NCBI GenBank assembly: GCA_013306675.1
Contig: JABLUY010000001.1
Location: 62,001 to 126,000 of the forward strand
Direction: 5' to 3'
Source of the DNA: Thraustochytrium sp. TN22
Taxonomy: Eukaryota > Sar > Bigyra > Thraustochytrida > Thraustochytriidae
Length of the DNA stretch: 64,000 bases
A program made the translations under genes and the position numbers. This document shows, in pieces, positions 39,070-47,954 of this stretch. Below the pieces are notes generated by a model. That model was not told the DNA's origin. It saw nothing but the letters and a program-made list of their open reading frames with translations, and made no database searches. Position 1 is the first letter of the stretch, and each line of letters starts with the position of its first letter.

Positions 39070-40908
39070 ATGGAGGGCGGGCGGGCGGGCGGGAGGAGCG
39101 CGTGGCGGCGCGTGGGACATGCGCTGCGGTTTGCGCGGCGGCGGGAACCTGATGCTCTGCAGAGCCGGCAGAGCCGGGCCGAGCGGCTGGAGCGAGCGCC
39201 CGCGGCCGCCGCCTCGCTCGAGCGCCTGCTGCGTGACGAGATGGGCGAGAACTCACACTCAGCGCCGGCCGAGGCTTCGGCAACCGAGGGGGGCACGAAC
39301 GACGAGGATCGCGGCGGCGACCATGACGATGACGACGAGGAGGAGGAGGTGCTGGTGACCGCTGAGCAGCAGCGCGAGGAGCAGCAGGTCGAGGAGGCGC
39401 CTCTCGAGGTGGCGCCACCACCGATGGGGTTCGGAGAGCGCGGCGTGAGCGAGGAGGCGCGCAAGGAGGTCGCGGACAAGCTGCTGACGCTAGTGGTGGC
39501 CCTCGACCGCACGCGACGCGCCATCGCCGGGCTGACGGACGGGCTGGAGCGCACGCAGGTGGCCGCGCTACCTCAGGCGACACGCATGGCGGCCATCCGC
39601 AAGGAGGTGGACGCGCTGGAGGGCAAAATCTTTGTGGCGGCGCAACGCGGAGGCGCGGAGACGTATGCAGCCGCTGCCGCGGCGAAGCTGCGTACGCTCA
39701 CGTCAGTCCTGCACCGGCAGCGCGCAGAGGAGCGTCGCCTCCTGGATGCCGTGCGGCACGAGGTAAACCGCAATCACCTGCATGCCGTGCTGGGCGCGCC
39801 CAGCGGACCCAACAAGCTTGTCTTGGTGCGCTGCGTCACGATCCTGCAGGCCCGGTTCCGCATGCGGCTGGCCCGGCGCCGCCATGCCCGCATACGTGCG
39901 GCGGCGCGATGCATCCAAGCGGCTGTGCGTTTGCGCAAGGCGCGCACCGCAGCGCGGCGCATTCAATCGCTCGAGCGACGCCGCGCCGCGCGGCGCCGCG
40001 CGCAGGAAAAGGTGCAGGCCATTCTCACCATGCAGCGGTTTCTGGCCGCGCAGCACGCCGTCACGGCCGCCCGCGAGGACGCGCATGACCTGCGCGTCAT
40101 GACGGCGTTGCGGGAGCGCGGTGCCGCCAAATTTTGGCGCTCGCGGCTCTTGGCCAAGACCTTCTCCGCGTGGACCGCCAAAGCGCAGGAGCAGCGTTGT
40201 ACGCGCGACCTCATGCGCTTCTGCCTCGAGCGCTGGGCCATGCAGCACATGGCGTACGCCTTCAAGGTATGGTTCGCCACGACACGCCAGTCCTTTGAGA
40301 TCCGCGTCGTTGCTGGCCGCCGCGTTCTGCACACCTACGATGGCTGCCAGCTGCCGATCATACGCCTCTATAAAGATCACTTTGTGCCGACCTCGCGCGA
40401 GGCGCAGTTGCCCAGGCAGCTGCGCAGGCCCTGGCACCACATGACGCTCCTGGACGGGGAGGCACCTCGCGCAAGCCGCGTCGGCGCCTCTTCGCCCTTG
40501 GGCCGTCACAGAGCGCTTCGTGCCGCAGCCTTTGCCGTGCTGCAGAACGGCCCAGCGCAGGACCCGGCCACGCTGGCCCGCGATGCGCGCGCCGCGGACG
40601 TCGTCAACCCCTGGTTCCTGCCCGCCAAGCTGCAGCGGTCCAAGCAGGCGTACGATCGTCGCCACACGGCCAAGATGGACGGCATGGTCTTTGAGGCGCT
40701 GCGGCGCAGCGAGGACGGCGCCTCACTCGCCTTCAACCAGGCACAGGACCGCCAGGACAGCCTCGCGCAGGCAGTGCGGGAGCTGCACGCAGCCAAGGAC
40801 CGCTTCGCCTTCCAGCGTACGGTGCGTCAGGCCAATTCCGCCACGCCTCGGAGCGGCCTGCTCACGAACCGCTCCGGCATGACGACCGGCCGGAGCCTAT
40901 TTACTTGA
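39070..40908 (+). CDS. IQ-motif protein with Sfi1-like centrin-binding repeats
   Basis: 612 residues from an ATG at 39070; a second in-frame ATG at 39241 starts just before the acidic region. After an Asp/Glu run (~85-115) comes a helical part. At ~260-325 there are three to four IQ-type calmodulin-binding motifs (ILQARFRMRLARRRHARI; CIQAAVRLRKARTA). At ~350-420 there are Sfi1-like units with conserved Trp (LLAKTFSAWTAKAQEQ; MAYAFKVWFATTRQ). The C-terminus is basic and Ser/Thr-rich. Such proteins usually bind calmodulin or centrin at basal bodies or flagella. A flagellar or centrosomal role is inference. Confidence 0.7.
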   Translation: MEGGRAGGRSAWRRVGHALRFARRREPDALQSRQSRAERLERAPAAAASLERLLRDEMGENSHSAPAEASATEGGTNDEDRGGDHDDDDEEEEVLVTAEQQREEQQVEEAPLEVAPPPMGFGERGVSEEARKEVADKLLTLVVALDRTRRAIAGLTDGLERTQVAALPQATRMAAIRKEVDALEGKIFVAAQRGGAETYAAAAAAKLRTLTSVLHRQRAEERRLLDAVRHEVNRNHLHAVLGAPSGPNKLVLVRCVTILQARFRMRLARRRHARIRAAARCIQAAVRLRKARTAARRIQSLERRRAARRRAQEKVQAILTMQRFLAAQHAVTAAREDAHDLRVMTALRERGAAKFWRSRLLAKTFSAWTAKAQEQRCTRDLMRFCLERWAMQHMAYAFKVWFATTRQSFEIRVVAGRRVLHTYDGCQLPIIRLYKDHFVPTSREAQLPRQLRRPWHHMTLLDGEAPRASRVGASSPLGRHRALRAAAFAVLQNGPAQDPATLARDARAADVVNPWFLPAKLQRSKQAYDRRHTAKMDGMVFEALRRSEDGASLAFNQAQDRQDSLAQAVRELHAAKDRFAFQRTVRQANSATPRSGLLTNRSGMTTGRSLFT

Positions 40909-41383
40909 CCCTCACTGTACAGTAGGTTTTAAAACCAAGGATAACAAGGCAAGGGGTATGATTTCGGGTCAGGCAGCAGCGCGCTCGCCCCGGTGAAGGA
41001 CTGCTCCGTGCAAAAAAGCTTGTCGAAGGGCGCCGGCACCAGCGCGCTTGTGGGCGTGTCGCCGTCGCCCTGGTCCGCGTCCTTCACGAATCCAAGGACG
41101 TGTCCTGGTCGATCTCGTCCAACATCGCTGGTGCCGCCGCCGCCGAGCTCGCGGTACGCGCCAAGAGCGCGCTGCGCAACGCCGTCATCGACGACTCCGG
41201 CGCTGTCAAGCTCATCGATTCGGGCCGCGCCACTCGCTGAGGCTGCAGCCAGCCCGCCCGCGCCGACGAGATGCGCAAGCTCGACAAGGCTGGCGAGACC
41301 AGCAGAAGAGTGAGCCCGTGAGTTCCAGTTCGTTCGAAGTTCCAGTTCGTTCGAAAGCATGTCTTTCGTTAACTGTTGTTTGA
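40909..41383. other. Gene-free interval with a short unrecognised peptide
   Basis: A 58-codon plus-strand stretch at 41064-41240 has natural-looking composition (VALVRVLHESKDVSW; AVRAKSALRNAVIDDSGAV) and ends in TGA, but no start, splice site or family is evident. It may be a fragment of another decayed gene. Confidence 0.3.
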
Positions 41384-42135
41384 TCACGTTGATGCAGCGC
41401 CCACGGACGCCGCCGCGCCCGCCATGCCGCCAAAGATGAGCGGCAGCCCGTTCGCGTCGTCAGTGGCCACCATCTTGGCGTAGCTACTGGTCGAGAGCGC
41501 GGCCGTGGCCTCTTGTGCCCTTGGCCTTGATCCTCTTGCGCTCTGCCTCCTGCTCGCTCGTTCTGCAGCATGAGCTCCATCCGCTCGCTTTCCTGCTCCA
41601 TTTGCATCTTCCGCTCGATACTCTGCTGGAGCCTTTGCGGGAGCTCCACGTTGCGCAGCAGCACAATCCCCCACCACCGGGCCGCGCGCCCGGAAGAGTG
41701 GCGCCAGCCGCTCCACGAGCCCCGCGTGGAAAATGACGTGCTCGCTGGACGTGTACAGCGCCTTGGCGTCGCGCTGGCTCGCCGTCTCGCGCGGATGTCT
41801 GAGCTCAGCAACGGCTTCACGAAGATATCCTCGCGTAGGTCGTGCCCAGCGTCTTGTACACGTCGAGCTCCGCGCTCGCAATCACACGTTCAGGCCCTCG
41901 ACGCTTGGCGCCGATTGATGTACTGCAACACCGTCATGCGCGTGAAGGCGCGTACAGAGCTTCCTTCAAGTTCGAGAGCAGGTTCACGAAGTGCACGAGG
42001 CGGGTGCAGCCCGGCATCCAGCATACGGGGCGAACAGGGCCACGACGAGGCCCACGATGCGGTGCTGGCGGCCGCACTAGTCCCGTGGCCGCCGTACCCG
42101 CAGGACGCGCCTTCCATGCGCTCCGCCGCCACCTA
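41384..42135 (-). pseudogene. Decayed prohibitin (SPFH/PHB) gene
   Basis: The minus strand encodes a clear prohibitin core, but the reading frame jumps repeatedly. Segments in order are LDVYKTLGTTYA, SQRDAKALYTSSE, HAGLVERLAPLFRARG, LLRNVELPQRLQQSIERKMQ, QESERMELMLQNER, QEAERKRIKAK and SSYAKMVATDDANGLPLIFG. These match the prohibitin PHB domain, its coiled coil with the ERKRI/EAERKR signature, and the C-terminal end. The frame shifts occur inside conserved blocks with no GT-AG sequence to explain them, so splicing does not restore it. The neighbouring genes are intact, which argues against general sequencing error. A functional prohibitin gene is expected elsewhere in the genome. Confidence 0.65.
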
Positions 42136-42165
42136 GACGTTCTCCACAGAAAGCGAGCGAGTCTG

Positions 42166-43839
42166 TCAGAGACGCAAGAGCGTGTCGATGAGGTCATTGG
42201 TCAGAATGCGGTGCGGGTCGTAGCGCGAGCGTAGGGACTCGAAGTCCTGCAGCGGGTAGCGGCGCGCCAGACGCTCGCGCTCACGGGCGACGTCAGCCTC
42301 GGCGCGCGGCACCTCGATCTTGGCCCAGTGTGTGGCAATATCAAAGTCGCCCTCCTCCGCGACGGCGTTGAGCAGCCCCTTGTAGGATTCGAAGGCGTGC
42401 TGAATTTCTGCGCGCGCAGACGGGTCCTGCGTCGGCATGTACATGATGATGCCGACCCAGGAGAAGAGCGCGTCCTTTGGCGCCACCGGGCCGCCCGGCG
42501 CCACGTGCACAGGGCTCATGGGCGCCGTGGAGCCGCAGGTCCAGCGCTGCTCGATGGGCGCCGGCGCCGGCACATCTTCGGTCTTGATGCGCTCCAGGAG
42601 CGCCTCAACAAAGGCCAGGTCGCGGCCGTCCGGCGCCTCGCGCGTACCGCACGGCAGCACGACCTCCAGCACGAGCTGCTGGCCACCGCAATCGAAGGCG
42701 AGCACATTTGAGGAGTCGTCCACAACGCCGCGCACCTGAGATCGCTTCCAGAACTCGAGCTCCGCCGCGTTCACACGCCGCACGTGCTCCGGATCGAGCC
42801 CACCGGGGCCGGCCCGCAGCAACCAGTCGCGCATCTCGCCAAATCCGACGGCCTCCATATTCGCCGGCAGGCCATTGGGGAACGCGTCCGGGTTCTCCTC
42901 ACACAGCGAGCGCAGGAGGGCCGCCATGGGCTCCGTGGGTCGCTCCGCGCCGCCGCGGGCCGGCGCCTCGCGCGCGGGCTCCGACGCGGGCGCCTGCGTG
43001 GGCTGACTCTGCACGACGACGAGATGATCCTGGTATGGCAGCCACATGTAGCGCTGGTGCTGGTAGGTCTTGATGCGATCGGCGTGGCTGCGCTTGGCTT
43101 CGCCCGCCGACACCACGAGAGTGTCCTCGGCGAGACGGTGCGCATCGACACACTGCAGCGTGAACTGCGTGACGACACCGAAGCAGCCGAGGCCGCACTT
43201 GACCAGGTCAAAATCCGGGTCGCCGCGGCGCAGGCGGAGCGTGCCGCGCGCGGGCGTGACGATCTCCAGCGCCACAACCTGCTCCTCGACCGGCGGCAGG
43301 CCGGCGCCCGTGCCGTGCGCGCCCACCTGCGTGAATCCACCGAGCTGTTGCTCGTTGATGCTGGCCAAGTTCTGCAGCGTGAGCCCGTGCTCGCGCAGCT
43401 CATCCAGCACCTGGCCCACCAGCGCGCCGCTCTGCACCGTCACCTGCTTGCGCTCCTTGTCCACCTCCAGCACCGCGTTCATGTTCTCCAGCGTCAGCAG
43501 TCTGCCTTTTGCGAACGCGATCCCGTTCGGCGAGAGCCCGGACCCCATCACGCGCAGCCGCTCGCGCTTCGCCTGCGCCTGCGCTACCGCGGCGGCCACC
43601 TCCTCCACATTGCGGGGCCGCAGCACCTCCACGGGCCTGCACGAGTGCGTCCCGGACCAGTTCTCCACCACCTCGCTGCCGCCCTCGGCCGCCGGCTCGC
43701 CGCCCTGGTCCGCGCCTGCCTCGCGCGCGCGCGCGGCGCCGTCCTGCCCGCCGCCGCCGCGCGCCATCGCCCAGCCGCCGCCGGCCGCGGCCGCCAGCGC
43801 GCCGCCGGCCGCGGCTGCGCGTCGCCACGCGCCCTGCAT
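42166..43839 (-). CDS. GLDH: L-galactono-1,4-lactone dehydrogenase (plant-type, mitochondrial)
   Basis: 557 residues from the ATG at 43839 (MQGAWRRAAAAGG), an Arg/Ala-rich mitochondrial presequence; the open frame upstream starts at GTG inside GGCGC repeats. The FAD-binding PP-loop region carries VMGSGLSPNGIAF, then NEQQLGGFTQVGAHGTGAGL. The position of the covalent-FAD His of the wider family is Leu here (GLSPNG), as in plant GLDH, so FAD should be non-covalent. The C-terminal domain matches plant GLDH closely: FDCGGQQLVLE, PAPAPIEQRWTCGS, FSWVGIIMYMPTQDP, HWAKIEVPR and DPHRILTNDLI. The enzyme would oxidise L-galactono-1,4-lactone to ascorbate and pass electrons to cytochrome c at the inner membrane. 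It is divergent from the DGQHR gene. Confidence 0.93.
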   Translation of the reverse strand: MQGAWRRAAAAGGALAAAAGGGWAMARGGGGQDGAARAREAGADQGGEPAAEGGSEVVENWSGTHSCRPVEVLRPRNVEEVAAAVAQAQAKRERLRVMGSGLSPNGIAFAKGRLLTLENMNAVLEVDKERKQVTVQSGALVGQVLDELREHGLTLQNLASINEQQLGGFTQVGAHGTGAGLPPVEEQVVALEIVTPARGTLRLRRGDPDFDLVKCGLGCFGVVTQFTLQCVDAHRLAEDTLVVSAGEAKRSHADRIKTYQHQRYMWLPYQDHLVVVQSQPTQAPASEPAREAPARGGAERPTEPMAALLRSLCEENPDAFPNGLPANMEAVGFGEMRDWLLRAGPGGLDPEHVRRVNAAELEFWKRSQVRGVVDDSSNVLAFDCGGQQLVLEVVLPCGTREAPDGRDLAFVEALLERIKTEDVPAPAPIEQRWTCGSTAPMSPVHVAPGGPVAPKDALFSWVGIIMYMPTQDPSARAEIQHAFESYKGLLNAVAEEGDFDIATHWAKIEVPRAEADVARERERLARRYPLQDFESLRSRYDPHRILTNDLIDTLLRL

Positions 43840-43884
43840 GCTCTCCGCGCGCCTCCTGCCGGCGTCCGCCTCGGGCTTTGCCGC

Positions 43885-43917
43885 CCGCGCCGCGCCGCGC
43901 CGCGCCGCCGCGCCGCC
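43885..43917. repeat. GGCGC pentamer run ~46 nt upstream of the GLDH start
   Basis: GCGCC repeats on the plus strand (GGCGC on the sense strand), in the short region shared with the divergent gene. Confidence 0.6.
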
Positions 43918-44021
43918 TCCGCCTGCGCCTCGCCGCCGCACGCCGCGCTTCAGGCGAACCTACGCTGCAGCTCGGGCAAGCCCGACTCGCCGTCGCCGTC
44001 ACCGTCGGTGCCGGCGTCCCC

Positions 44022-44141
44022 CTCCTCCTCTTCGTCCTCGTCCTCGTCCTCCTCGTCCTCCTCGTCCTCGTCCTCCTCCTTGTCCTGGTCGTCGTCGTCG
44101 TCCTGGTCGTCGTCGTCGTCCTGGTCGTCGTCCTGGTCGTT

Positions 44142-44177
<36 letters not shown>

Positions 44178-44271
44178 CTCGTCCTCCTCCCCGTCCTGGT
44201 CGTCGTCGTCGTCCTGGTCGTCGTCGTCCTGGTCGTCGTCGTTGTCCTCGTCCTCGTCCTCGTCGTTAGGC
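44022..44271. repeat. TCCTCG/TCGTCC microsatellite block (250 bp)
   Basis: Interleaved TCCTCG and TGGTCGTCG units between the divergent GLDH and DGQHR genes. It is open in several frames (poly Leu/Val on plus, poly Asp/Glu on minus), but neither gene needs it as coding sequence. It may affect shared promoter activity. Confidence 0.85.
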
Positions 44272-44341
44272 TGCGAGTGCTGAGGCAGGCTGAAGAAGCA
44301 AAGCAAGCCTGGGAAGCAGAACCAGAACCACGGCAGCGCGA

Positions 44342-44379
44342 GCGCCGCGAGCGCCGCGCCGCGCCGCGCCGCGCCGCGG
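44342..44379. repeat. GCGCC pentamer run 12 nt upstream of the DGQHR gene start
   Basis: Five or more GCGCC units end 12 nt before the ATG at 44391. Confidence 0.6.
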
Positions 44380-44390
44380 GAACGCACGCA

Positions 44391-45338
44391 ATGAAGCGCT
44401 CGCGCTCGGAGGAGCAGGCGGCGGCGGCGAAGCCGGCAGCGGAGGCCGGCACGCCGGCCAAGCGACGCGCCGGCGCCGGCGCAGGCGCAGGCGCAGGCGC
44501 GGCGCCGGCCTCGCCGCTCGTGGCGGTGCTGGAGGACGGCGTGCGCGAGCACACGCTGGTGCGCTCGCCCGCGGGCGATGTGTACACGGGCTTCGCGGAC
44601 TTCGCAACGCTGGCGGCGAGTGAGTGCGTGTTTCTGCCCATGAACTCGAACCGCGCGGTCAATGAAGATGTGGTGCGCGAGCGTGTGGCGGCCAACGAGC
44701 GGCGCTTGCATGACGAGGGCAGCTTCTACGACTTTGGCCAGATCAACCTCATCATCAACCGCACGGACCCGAGCAAGACCTTCTACATCATGGACGGCCA
44801 GCACCGGTGCGCGACAATGCAGCGGCTGCTGCGGCTGGGCAAGCCCATCAACTTCCAGTTTCGCGCCAAGCTCGTGGACTCCGAGGAGGCCGCGGCCCAG
44901 GAGCTGGCGCACTTCCAAAATAGCTACCCGAGCGACCCGCGCAGCTTCTTTCCGACACAGGCTAAGACGTCCATGGCCACCAGCTGCCTGGCGATTGCCA
45001 AAGCAACCTTTCCTGGCGACGACCTCTGGCGTGAGGTCGAAGTCAAGAGCCGCGTAGGCGCGCGCACAGGCGACCCGAACCGGCCGTACCTGACCGACTA
45101 CATCTTTTTCGAGCTGCTCAAGTCGTCCGGCCTGCTCGACAAGTATGACATCGCAGACGCCGTCGTCAAGGAGCTCATCGCCATCGACAAGCAGCTCGCC
45201 GACAAGGGCTCCGCGCATCCTGCTGCGCTCGGCAAGGGGGTCTCGCGCGAGATGGTGGCTCGCGCTCGTGCCAATGGCTGCTTCCTGGGCTTTTTTCGCC
45301 CCGGCAAGCTGGAGTGGCGCGACATCGTCCGGAACTGA
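44391..45338 (+). CDS. DGQHR-motif (ParB/Srx-like) protein
   Basis: 315 residues from the ATG at 44391, placed just after a GCGCC run. The N-terminal ~45 residues are basic and low complexity (AKRRAGAGAG), possibly a nuclear localisation tail. The core has QINLIINRTDPSKTFYIMDG, and FYIMDGQHRCATMQRLL contains the DGQHR signature shared by DGQHR-domain and ParB/sulfiredoxin-fold proteins. A helical C-terminal half follows (SDPRSFFPTQAKTSM; LTDYIFFELLKSSGLLDKYD). Family members are known from bacteria, phages and large DNA viruses as DNA-modification or nuclease partners, but some are of unknown function. The substrate here is unknown. It is intact and divergent from GLDH. Confidence 0.7.
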   Translation: MKRSRSEEQAAAAKPAAEAGTPAKRRAGAGAGAGAGAAPASPLVAVLEDGVREHTLVRSPAGDVYTGFADFATLAASECVFLPMNSNRAVNEDVVRERVAANERRLHDEGSFYDFGQINLIINRTDPSKTFYIMDGQHRCATMQRLLRLGKPINFQFRAKLVDSEEAAAQELAHFQNSYPSDPRSFFPTQAKTSMATSCLAIAKATFPGDDLWREVEVKSRVGARTGDPNRPYLTDYIFFELLKSSGLLDKYDIADAVVKELIAIDKQLADKGSAHPAALGKGVSREMVARARANGCFLGFFRPGKLEWRDIVRN

Positions 45339-46126
45339 ACTGACGGGTTGCGCAAGACGAGCTTGGCGCAGAGCGCGGAAATCTCCTCGCCGTCGCCGGG
45401 CGCGAAGTGGAAGCATTCTTTCTCAGCGTCAAGTGAGCGCAGGTCTTTCCCGGCGCCAAGCCCAGGAGGCACAATGCTATGCAGCACTCTGCTGCGGCAG
45501 TGGCTGCGGCCGCTGCAGAAATTGCCGCCGCGGCTGCTGAGCAACAACCAGCGTTTGAAGACGACTGGAGCGTCACATGAGCGTGAGCAACGCGGTCTCT
45601 TCCTTCTCACCTGCAGCTGCAGTAGCCACGATATCGGCGGGCCGCAACGAAGTAGCTGGCTAGCTACTTAGGTGCAGTGTCGGTCGATAGCGCCTGCGCA
45701 CCGTGACCCATACGCTCCAAACGTGTCGGTCCTGGTGGCGGCATAACCCAGTCTCCGCCCTGCACTGGCCACCTGAGATGCAGCATGCTTCGGAGAGGAA
45801 TGGTGCACGTCCTCCGACGAGTTGCTGTAGTGATTGATTGTCAACGACCTGGGAGGCAGCAAAGTCCTCAAGTACGCACGAGGTGCGCATGGGCTATCAC
45901 CGCAGCATCGACGCGCTCGCTTGTCTCTAGGCCGCCGTGGTCACGCCGCGGCTCTTCTTGAGCAAAGCCGTGAACCCTTGCTCCTGCAGTCGTTGAATTT
46001 ATGACAAATAGAAACGAATCGCGATTGTCATGACGCGCGAGATGGATGCGCCCGGTGCGCAGTGTCGTCTCAGGAATGGCTACACTGACATTGACTAAAC
46101 TCCGTCCAGGGCGATGAGATTGGGAT
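45339..46126. other. Gene-free interval
   Basis: No supportable gene. The sequence runs from the 3' flank of the DGQHR gene into the decayed TPR gene. A few TPR-like residues may precede 46127 but cannot be placed. Confidence 0.45.
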
Positions 46127-46850
46127 ATGCTTGCCCAGTGCCGCCAGCGTCGCTGGCTCTTCAGCATTGTCGAGTCAAAGGCCAGCAAGATGAGGCGCGA
46201 TGCCGAGGTTGCGCCAGCCCGGGTGGATGAGGTGGTCAATGCTCTGGGGCGATTGTACTATCTCAGGACCGTGAAGATGATGACACGCAGCGAGCTCTTC
46301 ACCAAGGCGCTCGCCATTGCACGCGCCGTGGAGCACGCTTGAGGCTGTCTCGCTGCTCGAGGAGGCCCTCCAAGTCCGTAGATCGGCGCTTGGGCTCAAG
46401 CACCCAGAGTGGGCACCACGCTCACAGTTTCATAACAGAGATGCTCTGCTTTCGGAGGCAATACACTGAGGCACTCGCGCTCCTGAACGAGGCGATCAGC
46501 ATCTTCACAGAAGCCAACAGGCCGCGCAGCGCTGGCGTGGGTGAAATGCTCAACAAACTGGCGCTGGTGCTTGCTGCTTTGGGAGGCGGGGATGACGCCA
46601 TCTGGTAAAAGCGCTCGAGATTCGGAAAGATGTGCTTGGGACGCGACACCATGACGTGGTAGGAAAAAGGCTACACGACATGGCCATCGTGTGCACTGGC
46701 CAGGGATGCGGCGCCGAAGCACTCGCTCTAAGAGGAGGCGATCGAGATACATAAGGGGTCGCTTGGGTCCCGGCATCCTGATGTGGCTCCAACGCCCAGT
46801 GTGAAACGAGGGAAGATCCTCGGCATGCCATTTAGGCGGTCGGGAGGTTG
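46127..46850 (+). pseudogene. Decayed kinesin-light-chain-type TPR gene
   Basis: Several TPR units of the kinesin-light-chain type (ALxIRxxxLGxxHPxVA) follow one another, but in different frames. They are LFTKALAIARAVE (~46295), LLEEALQVRRSALGLKHPEW (~46353), YTEALALLNEAISIFTEA (~46462), VKALEIRKDVLGTRHHDV (~46605) and EEAIEIHKGSLGSRHPDVAP (~46732). The frame order is 2-0-1-0-1, with no introns between adjacent units. In many protists such TPR tandems are parts of large, fast-birth-and-death families. The remnant sits at the edge of the duplicated surface-protein region. No start or full domain architecture survives. Confidence 0.6.
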
Positions 46851-47429
46851 GTACTACAAACCAGCAACGCAGGACCTGGCGCACCTGCGCGCGCTGATGC
46901 TCGGTGAGGCGCTGCCGGCGCACATGGCTTCACATGCGGATTGCTGCGGGCGTTGCCGCTGGACACGGAGAGCCACCAGCGTCCGTGCTTCAGGTGGGCA
47001 CTATGATCGCCGCCGCCTGCAGCCTGAGCTGCGCTGTGCAGAATCTGCAGATTTGGGCCTTCCTGTGCCTGCGGCATGGCGAGAGGCGCTCGAGGTGCGC
47101 CTGCGGCCTGCCGGTCGGCGAGGTGCGCGTACTGCGGCTCGTGCTGGCCTTGCCGCGCTCCGAGCGCAAGATTCGCACGCGGTTGAGCTGAGCGGAGACG
47201 ATGCCAGTCGCCGCGTGCTGGCGATCGTCTGCCCGGGCTGCGGCGTGCGTTGCCTTTCCGTTTCGCTCGGTGGCTGCTGCACGAGCACGGCGAAGACGAG
47301 CAGCACGTCGGGCGAGGAGCGGACGCACGCGGTTGCTCCTCTCCTGTGGGCCATGAGCATTGCTCACAGTCAGGGCGAATCCTGCCACCGCGAGAGGCTG
47401 CAAGACCGCCGGGTTGTCGTGCGTCCGTC
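46851..47429. other. Gene-free interval; membrane-like peptide fragment
   Basis: A plus-strand frame at about 46904-47191 includes a hydrophobic Cys-rich stretch (AACSLSCAVQNLQIWAFLCL) with a basic tail. It has no start context or recognisable family. Confidence 0.3.
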
Positions 47430-47817
47430 CTCCGGCAGTCGCAGTGCATTGGCTCATATGTCCTCCCGGGCCACGTTCGAGATTCGCCTTCGCTGCACGT
47501 GGCCCAAGGGTCGCAGAGCATTGGCTCACATGTCCTCCCGGGCCACCTTCAAGATTCCCTCACCACGTGGCCCAGGGGACACGTGCGCCGCGAGACCAGT
47601 GTGGCCCCGCGCGACGGGCGGCGCGTGCTGGCCATGCGACCCGAGGCAGCGCGGCGCACGTTTGTCCCCTTGTGCATGCGCAACTTGTAGGCGCAGTGAG
47701 GCGAGAAGATGCTCCGCCGAGTGCGGGCCACGCAAGATTCCACGGTCGACACGCGCCCAAGACTGGGCTCGCCAGGTCGTCAGAGATGTACGTCCTCCCT
47801 TCCTTTCTCCCACTCGG

Positions 47818-47824
47818 CCAGTGG
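47818..47824. promoter_or_regulatory. CCAGTGG core ~135 nt upstream of surface-protein gene copy 1
   Basis: CACTCGGCCAGTGG; the core lies 131-137 nt before the ATG at 47955. Copy 2 has the fully palindromic version. Confidence 0.3.
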
Positions 47825-47954
47825 CGTCGCCCAGTCACGGTCGCGAGCTCTGTCCAGGCAGCCAGGCGGGTGGGCGGGCGCGCGAGCAAAGAGCAATCTC
47901 CAGCGAAGGAGCAGACAAGGAGGTGACCGCGGGCAAGAAGGCGACTGGAGCGAG

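Noticed and set aside
41384-42135. Prohibitin as an expressed gene with introns
   Set aside because: Frame changes fall inside continuous conserved motifs with no GT-AG segment between them.
43509-44390. Upstream extension of the DGQHR frame (poly Leu/Val)
   Set aside because: Reads through the TCCTCG microsatellite and the antisense of GLDH; the ATG at 44391 behind the pentamer run is far better.
43950-45416. Minus-strand frame with a long Asp/Glu run
   Set aside because: Antisense of the DGQHR gene plus microsatellite.
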